Assembly: GCA_026225435.1 (NCBI GenBank)
Contig: JAMFST010000266.1
Span: 1-23,341, forward strand
DNA length: 23,341 bases
Source of the DNA: Labilithrix luteola
GTDB lineage: Bacteria; Myxococcota_A; Polyangia; Polyangiales; Polyangiaceae
Direction of reading: 5' to 3'
The first letter of the stretch is position 1, and every line of letters starts with the position of its first letter. A model generated the notes under the pieces. That model had not been told where the DNA came from and did not search any database. It saw only the letters and a list, made by a program, of their open reading frames with translations. Positions 1 to 8,410 of the stretch are shown piece by piece. A program made the translations under genes and the position numbers.

Positions 1-2
1 AC

Positions 3-41
3 GGGTATGCCGTGGCCAAGCGGTCGACCGTGACGCCATGA
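3..41 (+). CDS. Possible 3' end of an upstream gene (partial)
   Basis: Frame 3 is open from the left edge, reads GYAVAKRSTVTP and stops with TGA at 39-41. That stop would overlap the ATG of the following TPR lipoprotein as ATGA, an arrangement like the GTGA overlaps seen elsewhere in this window. Only 12 residues are visible, so no family can be named. Frame 1 also stops nearby, at 31-33, so the reading frame of any upstream gene is not settled. Confidence 0.3.
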   Translation, partial: GYAVAKRSTVTP

Positions 42-1240
42 CGGCGGCCCGGGGGGCGCGCGGTGGGAGCCGGGCGAGCGTTGGCGCGCTGGTCGCGGCG
101 TTGATCGCGGTGGCGGGGTGCGCGGAGGGGCCCGGGGCGGAGCCGACCATGGCAGGAGCTGCGCCGGCGACGAGCGCGGCGGCCAGCGTGAACGAGATCG
201 CCTCCCGGCCGCGGCCCGAGGCGACGGTGACTCCGGTCAGCGCCGTACCTGCTGTGGCCGCGGGCACGCCGAGCGCCCCTCCGCCGAAGGCGACGACGCT
301 GCCGCTGGCTCGTGCGGGTTCGTCGGATCCGGTCGATGTGGCGCTGGCGGCGGGGGATGCCGCGACGGAGAAAGGCGACCTCGGAGCGGCCGCGGAGTCC
401 TACGCGACGGCGCGCAAGCTCGCGCCGAAGCGCGCCGAGCCGAGGGTCGGGGTCGCGCGTACCCAGATCGCGAAGCTCGACCTGGCGATGGACTACGGAG
501 TCGCCAAGGGGAACGCGGGGGTGCAGGCGGCGGCCAAGGAGCTCGCCGCGGCGGCGCGTTCGGACGCGAGCTGCGGGGCGGCGCAGGTGGAGCTGGGGCG
601 CGCGCTGCTCCTGCTCGGGGACGCGCCGGCGGCGCTGGCCTCGCTGCGCAAAGGGGTCGAGCTACTCGGCGGGGAGGCGGAGGCGCACTCCGCGCTCGGC
701 GTGGCGCTGCTGGCGACGGGCGACAAGAGCGGCGCCCTGCGCGAGATGCAGCAGTCGAGCACCCTCGATCCGGGGAGCGCGCCGCGGCACGGGAACCTGG
801 GGACGGTGTTCTTCATGCTCGGTCGCGTGCCCGATGCGGTGCACGAGTACCGCGCGCAGGTGGCGCTGGCGGCGGACGACCCCCGGGCGCATGCCGATCT
901 GGGGACGGCGTTGCTGGCGCAGAACGACTTCACGGCGGCGATGCCGGAGCTACAGAGGGCGATCGCGCTCGACCCGACGCGGGCCACGTTCCGCTCGAAC
1001 CTCGGGTATGCGCTGCAGCTGGAGGGGAAGATCGACCTGGCGATCGCCGCGTACCGCGAGGCGCTACGGCTCGATCCGCAGCTGGCGAGCGCGTGGATCA
1101 ACCTGGCGACGGCGCTGGCGAAGGACCCGAAGCGGCGCGGCGAGGCGCGGCAGGCGCTGGAGACGGCGAGGAAGATCGATCCGACCGACCCGCGGGTGAA
1201 GGCGAACCTCGACGAGCTCGACGCTCTGGGGAAGCCGTAG
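38..1240 (+). CDS. TPR-repeat lipoprotein
   Basis: This 400-residue protein is probably exported and lipid-anchored. An Arg-rich start and a hydrophobic segment (about residues 15-27) end in the lipobox AVAGC, making Cys28 the likely acylated residue. An Ala/Pro/Thr-rich low-complexity linker follows to about residue 95. The rest is a run of roughly six or seven tetratricopeptide repeats, visible as recurring patterns such as ALDPTRATFRSNLGYAL and RLDPQLASAWINLATAL. TPR arrays are protein-binding scaffolds, and no catalytic motif is seen. ATG 38 is chosen because it begins a well-formed signal peptide; the frame is open to the left edge, so a longer N-terminus cannot be fully excluded. The stop codon abuts directly on the stop codon of the convergent phosphoesterase gene, so the spacer is zero bases. 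The partner or pathway is unknown. Confidence 0.9.
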   Translation: MTAARGARGGSRASVGALVAALIAVAGCAEGPGAEPTMAGAAPATSAAASVNEIASRPRPEATVTPVSAVPAVAAGTPSAPPPKATTLPLARAGSSDPVDVALAAGDAATEKGDLGAAAESYATARKLAPKRAEPRVGVARTQIAKLDLAMDYGVAKGNAGVQAAAKELAAAARSDASCGAAQVELGRALLLLGDAPAALASLRKGVELLGGEAEAHSALGVALLATGDKSGALREMQQSSTLDPGSAPRHGNLGTVFFMLGRVPDAVHEYRAQVALAADDPRAHADLGTALLAQNDFTAAMPELQRAIALDPTRATFRSNLGYALQLEGKIDLAIAAYREALRLDPQLASAWINLATALAKDPKRRGEARQALETARKIDPTDPRVKANLDELDALGKP

Positions 1241-2152
1241 TCACCCCACCGGGATCGCCACCGGGCGGAACTCGTCGCGCCCCGCGTCGTACATCTCCGA
1301 GGTGACCGTGCGCACCCCGTCCGCGCCGATCTCGTAGAGGTTGAACCCCGCCATCCGGGCCTCCGCCTCGTGCTCGAGCGACGCGCTCGTGGCCCCCACC
1401 GCGCGCAGCGATCCGAGCCGCGTCGGTAGCGCGCGCTCGATCCGTCGATGCAGGTGCCCGTGCAGCACCAGCCCCTGCGGCAGCTGGTCGAGCGCGCTCC
1501 ACAGCAGCGCGGCGTCGTGCAGCCCTTCGAGCATCGCCTTCACGCGCGACGGCGGGTTGTGCGCCGGATGGTGCAGCAGGATCACCGCCGTGCGCTTCTT
1601 CACCTCGGGGTGAGCCAGCACCCGACCGAGCGCCTCCACCTGCGGCTTGCCGAGCACCCCCGCCGCCACCATCGGCGGACGCGGCACCGCCGAGGTGAGC
1701 CCGATGATCGCCGCGTCCCCGCGCAGCTTCACGCAGGGGTAGTGCCCCGCGGGGAGATCGAGCGCGAGCTCCGGCAGATCGCTCACCAGGTACGGCGCGA
1801 AGGTGGTCGCGAACCTGCGCGTGGTCATCGAGCCGCGTGTGTACAGATCGTGGTTGCCGGGGACGACGCTCACCTGGTCGGTCGACAGCCCGAGCTCCTC
1901 GTCGAGCAGCCGCTTCACCGCCGCGAACTCGGTCTCGAGCGCGAGGTTGGTCAGATCGCCGGTGATGGCCACGTGGTCCACCTTGCGCCGCCGGATCTCG
2001 CGCGCGACGGCGCGAACGTACGAGGAGCGGTGCGCGTGGCTCCGCTTGAAGCGGAGGTTGGCGTACCCGCTGAGCCGCTTGTTGAGAAAGCGCAGCGGGC
2101 CGACCCCATCGAGGTCGAGGATGTGCAGGTCGGAGAAGTGCGCGAGGAGCAT
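1241..2152 (-). CDS. Calcineurin-like metallophosphoesterase
   Basis: This 303-residue protein carries the full metal-binding signature of the calcineurin-like phosphoesterase superfamily: SDLH (Asp8, His10), GDLTN (Asp66), GNHD (Asn100, His101), the HH of LLHHP (194-195) and HGHLH (231-235). These residues normally hold two metal ions that hydrolyse phosphomonoesters or phosphodiesters. The C-terminal HGHLH and the overall order resemble the cyclic-nucleotide phosphodiesterase (CpdA-like) branch, but the substrate cannot be read from the sequence. An insertion at about residues 18-45 (LNKRLSGYANLRFKR) lies between the first and second metal motifs. No signal peptide is seen, so it is probably cytoplasmic. 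It starts 23 nt after the SUMF1-like gene and is probably the last gene of the pdh-led leftward transcription unit. Confidence 0.9.
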   Translation of the reverse strand: MLLAHFSDLHILDLDGVGPLRFLNKRLSGYANLRFKRSHAHRSSYVRAVAREIRRRKVDHVAITGDLTNLALETEFAAVKRLLDEELGLSTDQVSVVPGNHDLYTRGSMTTRRFATTFAPYLVSDLPELALDLPAGHYPCVKLRGDAAIIGLTSAVPRPPMVAAGVLGKPQVEALGRVLAHPEVKKRTAVILLHHPAHNPPSRVKAMLEGLHDAALLWSALDQLPQGLVLHGHLHRRIERALPTRLGSLRAVGATSASLEHEAEARMAGFNLYEIGADGVRTVTSEMYDAGRDEFRPVAIPVG

Positions 2153-2175
2153 TCGCCCTGCACCTTAGCGCAGCG

Positions 2176-3195
2176 TCAGCGTCCCAGGCTCACCGCGCAG
2201 CGAAAGCCAATCGTCGCCGAGCGCTGCGCCGAGGTGGTCGTCCTCGATGTGGTGCGCATCCAGGCGCCGCCGTCGCCGTACGACCCGCCACGCACCACGT
2301 GAAAGACGCCCGACACCGGCCCCCGCGGATTCACCTGCGAGCCCGGCGGATAGCCGAAGCCCTGATCGTCGACGTCGTACACATCGGCCACCCACTCGGC
2401 GGCGTTCCCCGCGAGGTCCTCGATCCCCTCCGGCGTGCTCCCGTCGGGGAACGAGCCCACCGGCGCGAGGCCGGCGAACCCGTCGGAGGCGTCCGCCTCG
2501 TCGCGCGAGAAGGATCCATGGTTGGCGAGCCGCGGGTTGTACGTGCCGCCCCAGGGGAACAGCCGCCCGCCGCCGCCAGCTGCTCCCGTGCCGCCCGCGC
2601 CGCCGGGCCCCTTGGCCGCGAGCTCCCACTCGGCCTCGGTGGGCAAGCGCGCGCCGCGCCAGGCGCAGAACGCCGCCGCGTCGCTCCAGCGCACCTGGGT
2701 GACCGGCAGCTCGTCACGGTCGAAGCGCGGATCGCGCGGAGCGAACCCCGGCGCCGCGCACGTGCCGGCGGCGAGGCAGCGGCGGTACTCGGCGACGCTC
2801 ACCTCGCGCCGATCGAGCGCGAACGCGTCGACGTACACCTCGTGCGCCACCCCCTCGCTGCGGAAGAACGGCGCCACCTGATCGCACTCGGCCTGCAGCA
2901 CCTCGCGCCGGCACATGGCGACGCCGACGGCCATCTCGCCGGGCGTCGACCCCATGATGAACGTGCTCGCCGGCAAGGTGATCATGCGGGGCGCCGGTGT
3001 CCTCGCGAGCACACTCGGCATGCGGGCCTCGCCGAGCGCTCCGTCGCGTTCGTCCCGCCCGCGCGCATCGCGGTCGTCGAGCCCGCTCCAGTACCGCCGC
3101 GCGACGAGATCGGGCCCGACCGGTGGCGCCGCCGGGCGCGGGTGAAACGCGTTCGGCGCGAAGCTCGTCACGAGCAGGAGGAGCGCGGCGCGCAC
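2176..3195 (-). CDS. Secreted SUMF1/formylglycine-generating-enzyme-fold protein
   Basis: The C-terminal two thirds match the SUMF1 (FGE-sulfatase) domain. Visible landmarks are TFIMGS, LPTEAEWELAAKG, LFPWGG, GIEDLAGNAAEWVADVYD, VRGGSYGDGGAW and IGFRCAV. The domain is a C-type-lectin-like fold found in formylglycine-generating enzyme and in many non-enzymatic paralogues. In true FGE a Cys pair sits just after the GGS of the RGGS motif. Here the equivalent positions are Asp and Met, so sulfatase activation is unlikely. The frame is open back to 3282, inside the E2 gene. A GTG at 3195, 13 nt after the E2 stop, begins a plausible signal sequence (RAALLLLVTSFAPNAF) and gives 339 residues; this start is inferred, with no strong ribosome site. 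A Gly/Ala-rich insert (GPGGAGGTGAAGGGG) lies in the domain. It is probably co-transcribed with pdh. Confidence 0.82.
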   Translation of the reverse strand: MRAALLLLVTSFAPNAFHPRPAAPPVGPDLVARRYWSGLDDRDARGRDERDGALGEARMPSVLARTPAPRMITLPASTFIMGSTPGEMAVGVAMCRREVLQAECDQVAPFFRSEGVAHEVYVDAFALDRREVSVAEYRRCLAAGTCAAPGFAPRDPRFDRDELPVTQVRWSDAAAFCAWRGARLPTEAEWELAAKGPGGAGGTGAAGGGGRLFPWGGTYNPRLANHGSFSRDEADASDGFAGLAPVGSFPDGSTPEGIEDLAGNAAEWVADVYDVDDQGFGYPPGSQVNPRGPVSGVFHVVRGGSYGDGGAWMRTTSRTTTSAQRSATIGFRCAVSLGR

Positions 3196-3208
3196 GGGCA
3201 AGGACCGT

Positions 3209-4720
3209 TCAGCCGGTGAGGACGCGCATCGGCCGCTCGACGAGCGCGCGGAGCTCGGCGAGGAACGAGGCGCCGACGGCACCGTCGATGACCCGGTGAT
3301 CGCAGGAGAGGGTCATCGACAGACGCTTGCCGATGGCGAGCGCGCCGTTCTCCACCACCGGCACCTCACGCACCTGTCCGATGGCGAGGATGGCCCCCTC
3401 GGGCGGGTTGATCACCGCGGCGAACTCGTCGATCCCGAACATGCCGAGGTTCGACACGGAGAACGTCCCGTCGCTCATCTCCTCGGGCTTGAGCTTCTTG
3501 TTCCGGGCGCGCGCCGCCAGCTCGCGGACCTCGCGGGCGATGGCGACCACGCTCTTGCGATCGGCGTTGCGCACCACCGGCGTCACCAGCCCCTCGGGCA
3601 CGGCCACCGCGACCGAGACGTCGATGCGGCTGTGGATGAGGATCGCCTCCTCGGTGAACTGCGCGTTGCACTCCGGCACCCGCGCGAGCGCGCCGGCCAC
3701 CGCCTTGAGCAGCAGGTCGTTCACGCTCACCTTGAACGGCTTGGCCTCTTCGCCCGGGCTGCTCCGCTTGCCCGCCGTCTCGGCGGCCAGCTCGCCGTTG
3801 ATCTGCTCGCGCAGCTCCACGAGCTTCCCCGCGTCGACGTCGATGGTCAGGTAGAAGTGCGGCACCGTCCGCTTCGACTCGCTCAGCCGTCGCGCGATCG
3901 TCTTGCGCATCGGAGAGAGCGGCCGCACTTCCGGCGCCGACAGCCCGCTGGCCGGCGCGATGCCGCCGCCCGGCGATCGCGCGAGGGCGGTCGACGGCGA
4001 CGGCGACGCCTGCGCCGCGTTGGAAGCGGCCGTCGGCGGAGCGGGCGTACGGATCTGATCGAGATCGGCCGGCAGCACCCGGCCATTCGGGCCGCTGCCA
4101 TGGGCGAGCGCGAGATCGAGCCCCCGGTCGCGCGCCGTCTTGCGCACGAAGGGGGAGGCGAGCACGCGCCCGCTCCCGCTGGTCCCGCCGTTCGCCACCA
4201 GCTGCAGACCACCGCCGCCACCGCTGGTGACCGGGGAGCGCTCGGTACGCGTCAGGATCGAGCCTCGCGGCGTCGCCGGTTGCGGCGCACGAGCCGCCGC
4301 TGCCGCTGCCTGCGGTGCCGGAGCCGCGGCCACCGGAACGGGAGGCGCCGGTGCAGCCGGAGCGACCGGTGCCACCGCCGCCTGCGTGTCCGGCCCCTGC
4401 GCCTCGGTCTTCGCCGCCGTCGCCGCAGCCGCTCCGCCACCTTCGGCGCTGGCCTTGGCCAGCAGCGCGGTCACGTCGTCGCCGGCGTTCCCCAGGATCG
4501 CCACCGAATCGCCGAGCTTCACGTTGGTCCCCGGCGCCACGAGGATCTTCAGCAAGGTCCCCTTGTCGAAGGCGCGAAACTCCATCGTCGCCTTGTCGGT
4601 CTCGACCTCGGCGAGGAGATCGTCCACCTCGACGGCGTCCCCTTCCTTCTTGTGCCACGCCGACAGCACGCCCTCTTCCATCGTGGGCGACAGCTTCGGC
4701 ATCTCGAGCAGCTTGGCCAT
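3209..4720 (-). CDS. pdhC: Pyruvate dehydrogenase E2, dihydrolipoamide acetyltransferase
   Basis: This 503-residue protein is the E2 core of a 2-oxoacid dehydrogenase complex, transferring the acetyl group from lipoamide to CoA. The lipoyl domain spans about residues 2-77, with the lipoylated lysine at Lys43 in ETDKATMEF. An Ala/Pro-rich swinging linker follows (about 90-150). The peripheral subunit-binding domain is at about 187-223 (ASPFVRKTARDRGLDL through NGRVLPADLD). The catalytic acyltransferase domain runs from about 264 to 503, with the active-site DHRVIDG motif (His475). Start ATG 4720 is supported by GGAGAG eight bases upstream and by the canonical opening MAKLLEMPKLSPTMEEG; the open frame continues upstream to 4924 only as an overlap with E1-beta. 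It lies 2 nt after E1-beta and is probably translationally coupled. There is one lipoyl domain, fewer than in some proteobacterial E2s. Confidence 0.96.
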   Translation of the reverse strand: MAKLLEMPKLSPTMEEGVLSAWHKKEGDAVEVDDLLAEVETDKATMEFRAFDKGTLLKILVAPGTNVKLGDSVAILGNAGDDVTALLAKASAEGGGAAAATAAKTEAQGPDTQAAVAPVAPAAPAPPVPVAAAPAPQAAAAAARAPQPATPRGSILTRTERSPVTSGGGGGLQLVANGGTSGSGRVLASPFVRKTARDRGLDLALAHGSGPNGRVLPADLDQIRTPAPPTAASNAAQASPSPSTALARSPGGGIAPASGLSAPEVRPLSPMRKTIARRLSESKRTVPHFYLTIDVDAGKLVELREQINGELAAETAGKRSSPGEEAKPFKVSVNDLLLKAVAGALARVPECNAQFTEEAILIHSRIDVSVAVAVPEGLVTPVVRNADRKSVVAIAREVRELAARARNKKLKPEEMSDGTFSVSNLGMFGIDEFAAVINPPEGAILAIGQVREVPVVENGALAIGKRLSMTLSCDHRVIDGAVGASFLAELRALVERPMRVLTG

Positions 4721-4722
4721 GG

Positions 4723-5721
4723 TCAGTTCTCTCCGCGGCGCAGCAGGCGCTTGATCGTGTCGTTCACGCGCGCGGCGTTGGGAATGCAGTGCTGCTCGAG
4801 CTTGGCGTTGTACGGCATGCCGACGTCCAGGCTGGACACGCGCAGGATGGGCGCGTCGAGATCGTCGAAGGCGAGCCGCTGCACGCGGTCGCAGATCTCC
4901 GCGCCGACGCCGCCGTACGGCCACCCTTCGTGCACCACCACGCAGCGGTGCGTCTTCTGCACCGAGGCGATGATCGTGTCCTCGTCGAGCGGACGGAGCG
5001 AGCGCAGATCCACCACCTCGCAGCTGATCCCTTCCTTCTCGAGCGCCGCTGCCGACTCGAGCGCCACGTGCGTCATGCGCGAGTAGGCGATGATGCTGAT
5101 GTCCGTGCCTTCGCGCACCACCTTGGCCTTGCCGAGCTCGATCGGGCTGTCGGCGCCGACGTCGTCCACCTCGCCGCGGATGCCGTAGAGCGTCTCGCCC
5201 TCCATCACCAGCACCGGGTTGTTGTCGCGGATGGCCGCCTTCATCAGCCCCTTGGCGTCCGCCGGGAACGCCGGCGCGACCACCTTGAGCCCGGGCACCG
5301 TGGCGTAGAAGTGCTCGAGCGACGTGCTGTGCTGGCTGCCGACCTGCTTGGCGCTGGCGTTCGGCCCGCGGAAGACGATGGGGCAGTTGAACTGCCCGCC
5401 GCTCATCTGCCGCACCTTGGCCGCGTTGTTGAGGATCTGGTCGAAGGCGACCGCGCTGAAGTTCCAGGTCATGAACTCGATGATCGGCCGCAGCCCGACC
5501 ATCGCGGCGCCCACGCCGATGCCGGCGAAGCCCCCTTCGGCGATGGGGGTGTCGACCACCCGCCGCGCGCCGAACTTCTCCAGCATCCCCTCGGAGACCT
5601 TGTAGGCCCCCTGGTAGTGCCCGACCTCTTCGCCCATCAAGAAGACGCGCTCGTCGCGCTCCATCTCCTCGATCATCGCTTCGCGCAACGCTTCTCGGTA
5701 TCGCAGGGTACGCATGGTCAT
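4723..5721 (-). CDS. pdhB: Pyruvate dehydrogenase E1 component, beta subunit
   Basis: This 332-residue protein is the beta chain of the thiamine-diphosphate-dependent E1 heterotetramer that decarboxylates pyruvate. Family landmarks are TLRYREALREAM at the N-terminus, MGEEVGHYQGAYKVSEGML, the catalytic Glu in DTPIAEGGFAG (Glu62), SQHSTSLEHFYATVPGLKV and GWPYGGVGAEI near the C-terminus. Two in-frame ATGs sit at 5721 and 5715. The GGTGA just upstream is too close to the first and about eight bases from the second, so translation may begin at 5715, giving MRTLRYREAL; the longer form is reported here. The gene follows E1-alpha by 22 nt and precedes E2 by 2 nt, the standard pdhABC order. Confidence 0.96.
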   Translation of the reverse strand: MTMRTLRYREALREAMIEEMERDERVFLMGEEVGHYQGAYKVSEGMLEKFGARRVVDTPIAEGGFAGIGVGAAMVGLRPIIEFMTWNFSAVAFDQILNNAAKVRQMSGGQFNCPIVFRGPNASAKQVGSQHSTSLEHFYATVPGLKVVAPAFPADAKGLMKAAIRDNNPVLVMEGETLYGIRGEVDDVGADSPIELGKAKVVREGTDISIIAYSRMTHVALESAAALEKEGISCEVVDLRSLRPLDEDTIIASVQKTHRCVVVHEGWPYGGVGAEICDRVQRLAFDDLDAPILRVSSLDVGMPYNAKLEQHCIPNAARVNDTIKRLLRRGEN

Positions 5722-5730
5722 TTCACCAAT

Positions 5731-5750
5731 TGATCAGGCTTGATCAGGCC
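5731..5750. repeat. Short tandem direct repeat spanning the pdhA stop codon
   Basis: Two adjacent 10-bp copies, TGATCAGGCT and TGATCAGGCC, differ at one base and lie between pdhA and pdhB, with the pdhA stop inside the second copy. Each contains the palindrome TGATCA. This may be a small slippage duplication; a role in spacing or folding of the intercistronic mRNA is possible but unsupported. Confidence 0.45.
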
Positions 5751-6844
5751 GCGAACGGTCCGTCGTAGGTGGTGGGCTCGAGGATCGACGCGTCCGGCTC
5801 GGGGCTCTCGTCGGCGAACTTCACTGCCGCCTGCACCTCGGCCTCCACGTCCGCCTCCAGCTCCTTCATCCGCGTCTCGACGTAGCCGGAGGCCACCAGC
5901 TCGGCGCGCGCCCGGTGCACCGGGTCCTTCTTCTTCCGCTCGTCCAGCTCGGCCGCCGTGCGGTACTTCGCCGGATCGCTCATCGAGTGCCCGCGGAAGC
6001 GGTAGGTGCGCACCTCGACCAGGGTCGGCAGCGAATGCTCGCGCGCGCGGGCGACCGCCTCGCCGATGCGCTTCTCCACCTCGAGCACGTCGGTCACGAA
6101 GAAGCGGTCGCGGTCGATCCCGTACCCGAGCGCCTTCATCGACACGTCTTCCACGCTCATCGAGCGCGAGAGCGGCGTGCCCATCGAGTACTCGTTGTTC
6201 TCGCAGATGAAGACGATGGGCAGCTTCCACAGGGCCGCCAGCGACACGCCTTCGTGGAACCCGCCGATGGAGACGGCCCCCTCGCCGAAGAAGCACAAGG
6301 TGACCCGGCCGTCGGCGCGGTACTTCGAGGCGAAGGCCACGCCGGCTGCCAGCGGGATGTGCCCGCCGACGATGCCGTAGCCGCCGAGCATGTTGTTGGC
6401 GGCGTCGAACATGTGCATCGAGCCGCCCAGCCCCTGCGAGCAGCCGGTCTTCTTGCCCCACAGCTCGGCCATGAGCGCGTTGGCGCTCATCCCCTTGGCG
6501 ATGGCGATGCCGTGATCGCGGTAGGTGGTGACCACGTAGTCGTCCGGCCTGAGCGCGGCGATGGCGCCGACGCCGACCGCCTCCTGCCCGATGTACAGGT
6601 GGAGGAACCCGCCGATCTTCCCCTCGGCGTAGGCGCGCGCGGCCTCCTCTTCGAGGCGGCGGATGAGGAACATCTGCCGGTAGAGCCCCGCCAGGTGGTC
6701 GAGCGCTGCGCTCGGCCGGGTCGGCGGGGAGACCGCGCTCGCGGCCGGCTCGGCCGGAGACGGCGTCGACGGGATCGACGGGGTGGACGCGTTGGTCGGC
6801 GCCTCGGTGGAGGCGGCGGCGGCGTGAGGGGTAGCTTCAGCCAT
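5744..6844 (-). CDS. pdhA: Pyruvate dehydrogenase E1 component, alpha subunit
   Basis: This 366-residue protein is the alpha chain of heterotetrameric pyruvate dehydrogenase E1. The core begins at about residue 46 with the family pattern LYRQMFLIRRLEEE. It continues with GKIGGFLHLYIGQEAVGVG, TTYRDHG, GLGGSMHMFD and GGYGIVGGHIPLAAGVAFA. The thiamine-diphosphate/magnesium motif starts at Gly187 (GEGAVSIGGFHEG) and closes at ICENNEYSMGT. The conserved loop YRFRGHSMSDPAKYR is present. These patterns favour pyruvate over branched-chain or acetoin E1. The unusual part is the first 45 residues, an Ala/Pro/Thr/Ser-rich tail that looks disordered and resembles the flexible linkers of E2. It is the first gene of the pdh cluster, after a 126-bp gap from the kinase gene; no E3 (lipoamide dehydrogenase) gene is in the window. 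Confidence 0.96.
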   Translation of the reverse strand: MAEATPHAAAASTEAPTNASTPSIPSTPSPAEPAASAVSPPTRPSAALDHLAGLYRQMFLIRRLEEEAARAYAEGKIGGFLHLYIGQEAVGVGAIAALRPDDYVVTTYRDHGIAIAKGMSANALMAELWGKKTGCSQGLGGSMHMFDAANNMLGGYGIVGGHIPLAAGVAFASKYRADGRVTLCFFGEGAVSIGGFHEGVSLAALWKLPIVFICENNEYSMGTPLSRSMSVEDVSMKALGYGIDRDRFFVTDVLEVEKRIGEAVARAREHSLPTLVEVRTYRFRGHSMSDPAKYRTAAELDERKKKDPVHRARAELVASGYVETRMKELEADVEAEVQAAVKFADESPEPDASILEPTTYDGPFAA

Positions 6845-6970
6845 CGTGGCGGCAACTGTAGCGCGACGCGCCCCGGCAAAGGCGCCGCAAACGACCGCCC
6901 GGGCCGTTAGGGCATCTCGGTATTTTGGCAGAGCTCCGCGACCGATCCGCGCGATCCGGTACGCATCACC
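6845..6970 (-). promoter_or_regulatory. Intergenic region upstream of pdhA, probable promoter
   Basis: This 126-bp gap separates the kinase stop from the pdhA start and is the largest gap in the leftward block, so it is the likely place for a pdh promoter. It contains a locally AT-richer patch (CCAAAATACC in gene orientation) and a short direct repeat, CGGATCG-CG-CGGATCG. No convincing -35/-10 pair, sigma-54 element or terminator hairpin was found by eye. Confidence 0.35.
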
Positions 6971-8386
6971 TCAGTGACGACCGCCATCGCGCTCGCGTCG
7001 GCCGGCGTCCGCGCTTGCTCCTGCAGCCGCCGGTGCCGGCGCCGCCGTCGCGCCCCCCTCGGCAGGGTTGGCGACCGGTGTGGACGGGCTCGCCGTGGCC
7101 GCGCCGGCGTCCTCGCTGGGAAGGCCGGCGAGCAACGTGGCGAGCGAGTCGCCGCCCGCGTCGCCGTCGAGCGCGCTCGCGTTTGCCCCGTTCCCCGCCG
7201 TGGCACCGCGCCCCGTGTCTCCGTGGCGGCGGTCCCGGGCGTGCGTCTGCGTGGAGGCCGGCGCCGGTGTCGACGGGCGCGCGCCACCGTCGAGCGTCTG
7301 CTCGAAGTCGGTCGCCACTCCCGCCAGCGAGACGCCGTCGCCGGCGACCGAGCGCCGCTGCGCGATCACCAGCAGGCCGAGCGTCACCAGCGCGCCGCCG
7401 ATGATCATGTTCTGCATCCGCGTGTTGCCCGCGGCGCGCGCGCTCACCGCCGGAGGGCCCGACGAGGTCGTCCGCGGGGTCGCCAGCCGCTCGCCCGACG
7501 CGCCGCGGTTGCTCAGCGGCGTCAGCATCGCCGTCGCGCTGGGGGGCGGGCTCTCCAGCGCTGCGGACAGCGCCAGCCCGAGAGCCGCTGCGCTCGAGTA
7601 CCGCTCCTCGCGCGCCTTGGCCATGCCGCGGGTCCACACCGGCTCGGCGCGCGACAACCATGGCGACTCCTGCCGCTCCTCGGCTCCGAGCGCCGCCGGC
7701 GCCTCGAGCGCCACCCGCCCGGCCACGGTGAGCGCGTCGTCTCCGGGGAACGCGCGCCGCCCGGTGAGCGCCTCGTAGAGCGTCGCCGCCAGCGAGAACT
7801 GATCCGACGCCGCCCCGAACTCCCCCAGCGCCAGCGCTTCCGGCGCGCTGTACGCCGGCGTCCCCAGCACCGCGCCGGTGCTCGCCGAGGTCAGCGTCGA
7901 GTCGGGCAGCCGTGCGATCCCGAAGTCGGTCAGCTTGGCCCCGCGCGGCGAGAGCAGCACGTTCTCCGGCTTCACGTCGCGATGGATCACGCCCGAGGCG
8001 TGCGCCTGCGTGAGCGCGTCGCCCAGCTCGCGGGCCAGCTGCGCCACCTCGCGCGCCGCGAGCGGACCGGTGTCGAGCCGGTCACGCAGCGTCGGCCCGT
8101 GCACCCGCTCGAACACCAGGAAGAGCCCGAGCTCGGGGTGCTCGCCCATGTCGTGCAGCGTGACCATGTTGGGGTGCGACAGCGCCGCCGCCGCACGCGC
8201 CTCGTGCTCCATCCGCTCGAAGAGCGTCTTCTTCACCTCGGGCGGCAGCCCGAGATCGTCGCGCAGCACCTTGATGGCCACCTCGCGCCCGAGGACCGAG
8301 TCGCGGGCGAGGAACACCCGCCCCATGCCCCCTTGCCCCAGCAGGCCGAGAACCTCGTACCGACCGATGTGGCTCGGAGGTTCCAT
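6971..8386 (-). CDS. Hanks-type Ser/Thr protein kinase with membrane anchor
   Basis: This 471-residue protein has a complete N-terminal kinase domain (about residues 8-275). Visible motifs are the glycine loop LGQGGMGRV (about 16-24), the ATP-anchoring lysine in VAIK (Lys39), the catalytic loop HRDVKPEN (135-142, Asp137), the metal-binding DFG (154-156) and APE (181-183). It should therefore be catalytically active and phosphorylate Ser/Thr. One hydrophobic segment at about 327-342 ([16 protein letters not shown]) follows a Pro/Ser/Thr-rich juxtamembrane region. The outer part is about 125 residues of Ala/Gly/Asp/Thr low complexity with no PASTA or other recognised sensor domain. It lies 24 nt downstream of oppF in the same direction, so co-transcription is likely. 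The substrate is unknown. Confidence 0.95.
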   Translation of the reverse strand: MEPPSHIGRYEVLGLLGQGGMGRVFLARDSVLGREVAIKVLRDDLGLPPEVKKTLFERMEHEARAAAALSHPNMVTLHDMGEHPELGLFLVFERVHGPTLRDRLDTGPLAAREVAQLARELGDALTQAHASGVIHRDVKPENVLLSPRGAKLTDFGIARLPDSTLTSASTGAVLGTPAYSAPEALALGEFGAASDQFSLAATLYEALTGRRAFPGDDALTVAGRVALEAPAALGAEERQESPWLSRAEPVWTRGMAKAREERYSSAAALGLALSAALESPPPSATAMLTPLSNRGASGERLATPRTTSSGPPAVSARAAGNTRMQNMIIGGALVTLGLLVIAQRRSVAGDGVSLAGVATDFEQTLDGGARPSTPAPASTQTHARDRRHGDTGRGATAGNGANASALDGDAGGDSLATLLAGLPSEDAGAATASPSTPVANPAEGGATAAPAPAAAGASADAGRRERDGGRH

Positions 8387-8410
8387 GCTCGAGGGTCTAG
8401 CACCACCTCG

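Noticed and set aside
1..37. Possible tRNA or RNA element at the left edge
   Set aside because: The stretch is too short and shows no tRNA arms; it reads better as the end of a coding sequence.
3196..3282. Upstream extension of the first SUMF1-like gene to ATG 3282
   Set aside because: It would overlap the E2 C-terminus by 74 bp and puts a Ser/Arg-rich stretch before the signal-like sequence; the GTG at 3195 fits better.
4721..4924. Upstream extension of the E2 reading frame
   Set aside because: It overlaps the end of E1-beta, is Arg-rich, and precedes a canonical E2 start with a good ribosome site.
3296..5733. Two long plus-strand open frames (3296-5086 and 4315-5733)
   Set aside because: They are shadows of E2 and E1-beta, with low-complexity translations.
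6930..6970. Possible terminator after the kinase gene
   Set aside because: The repeated CGGATCG gives no stable stem next to a T-run; only a direct repeat is visible.
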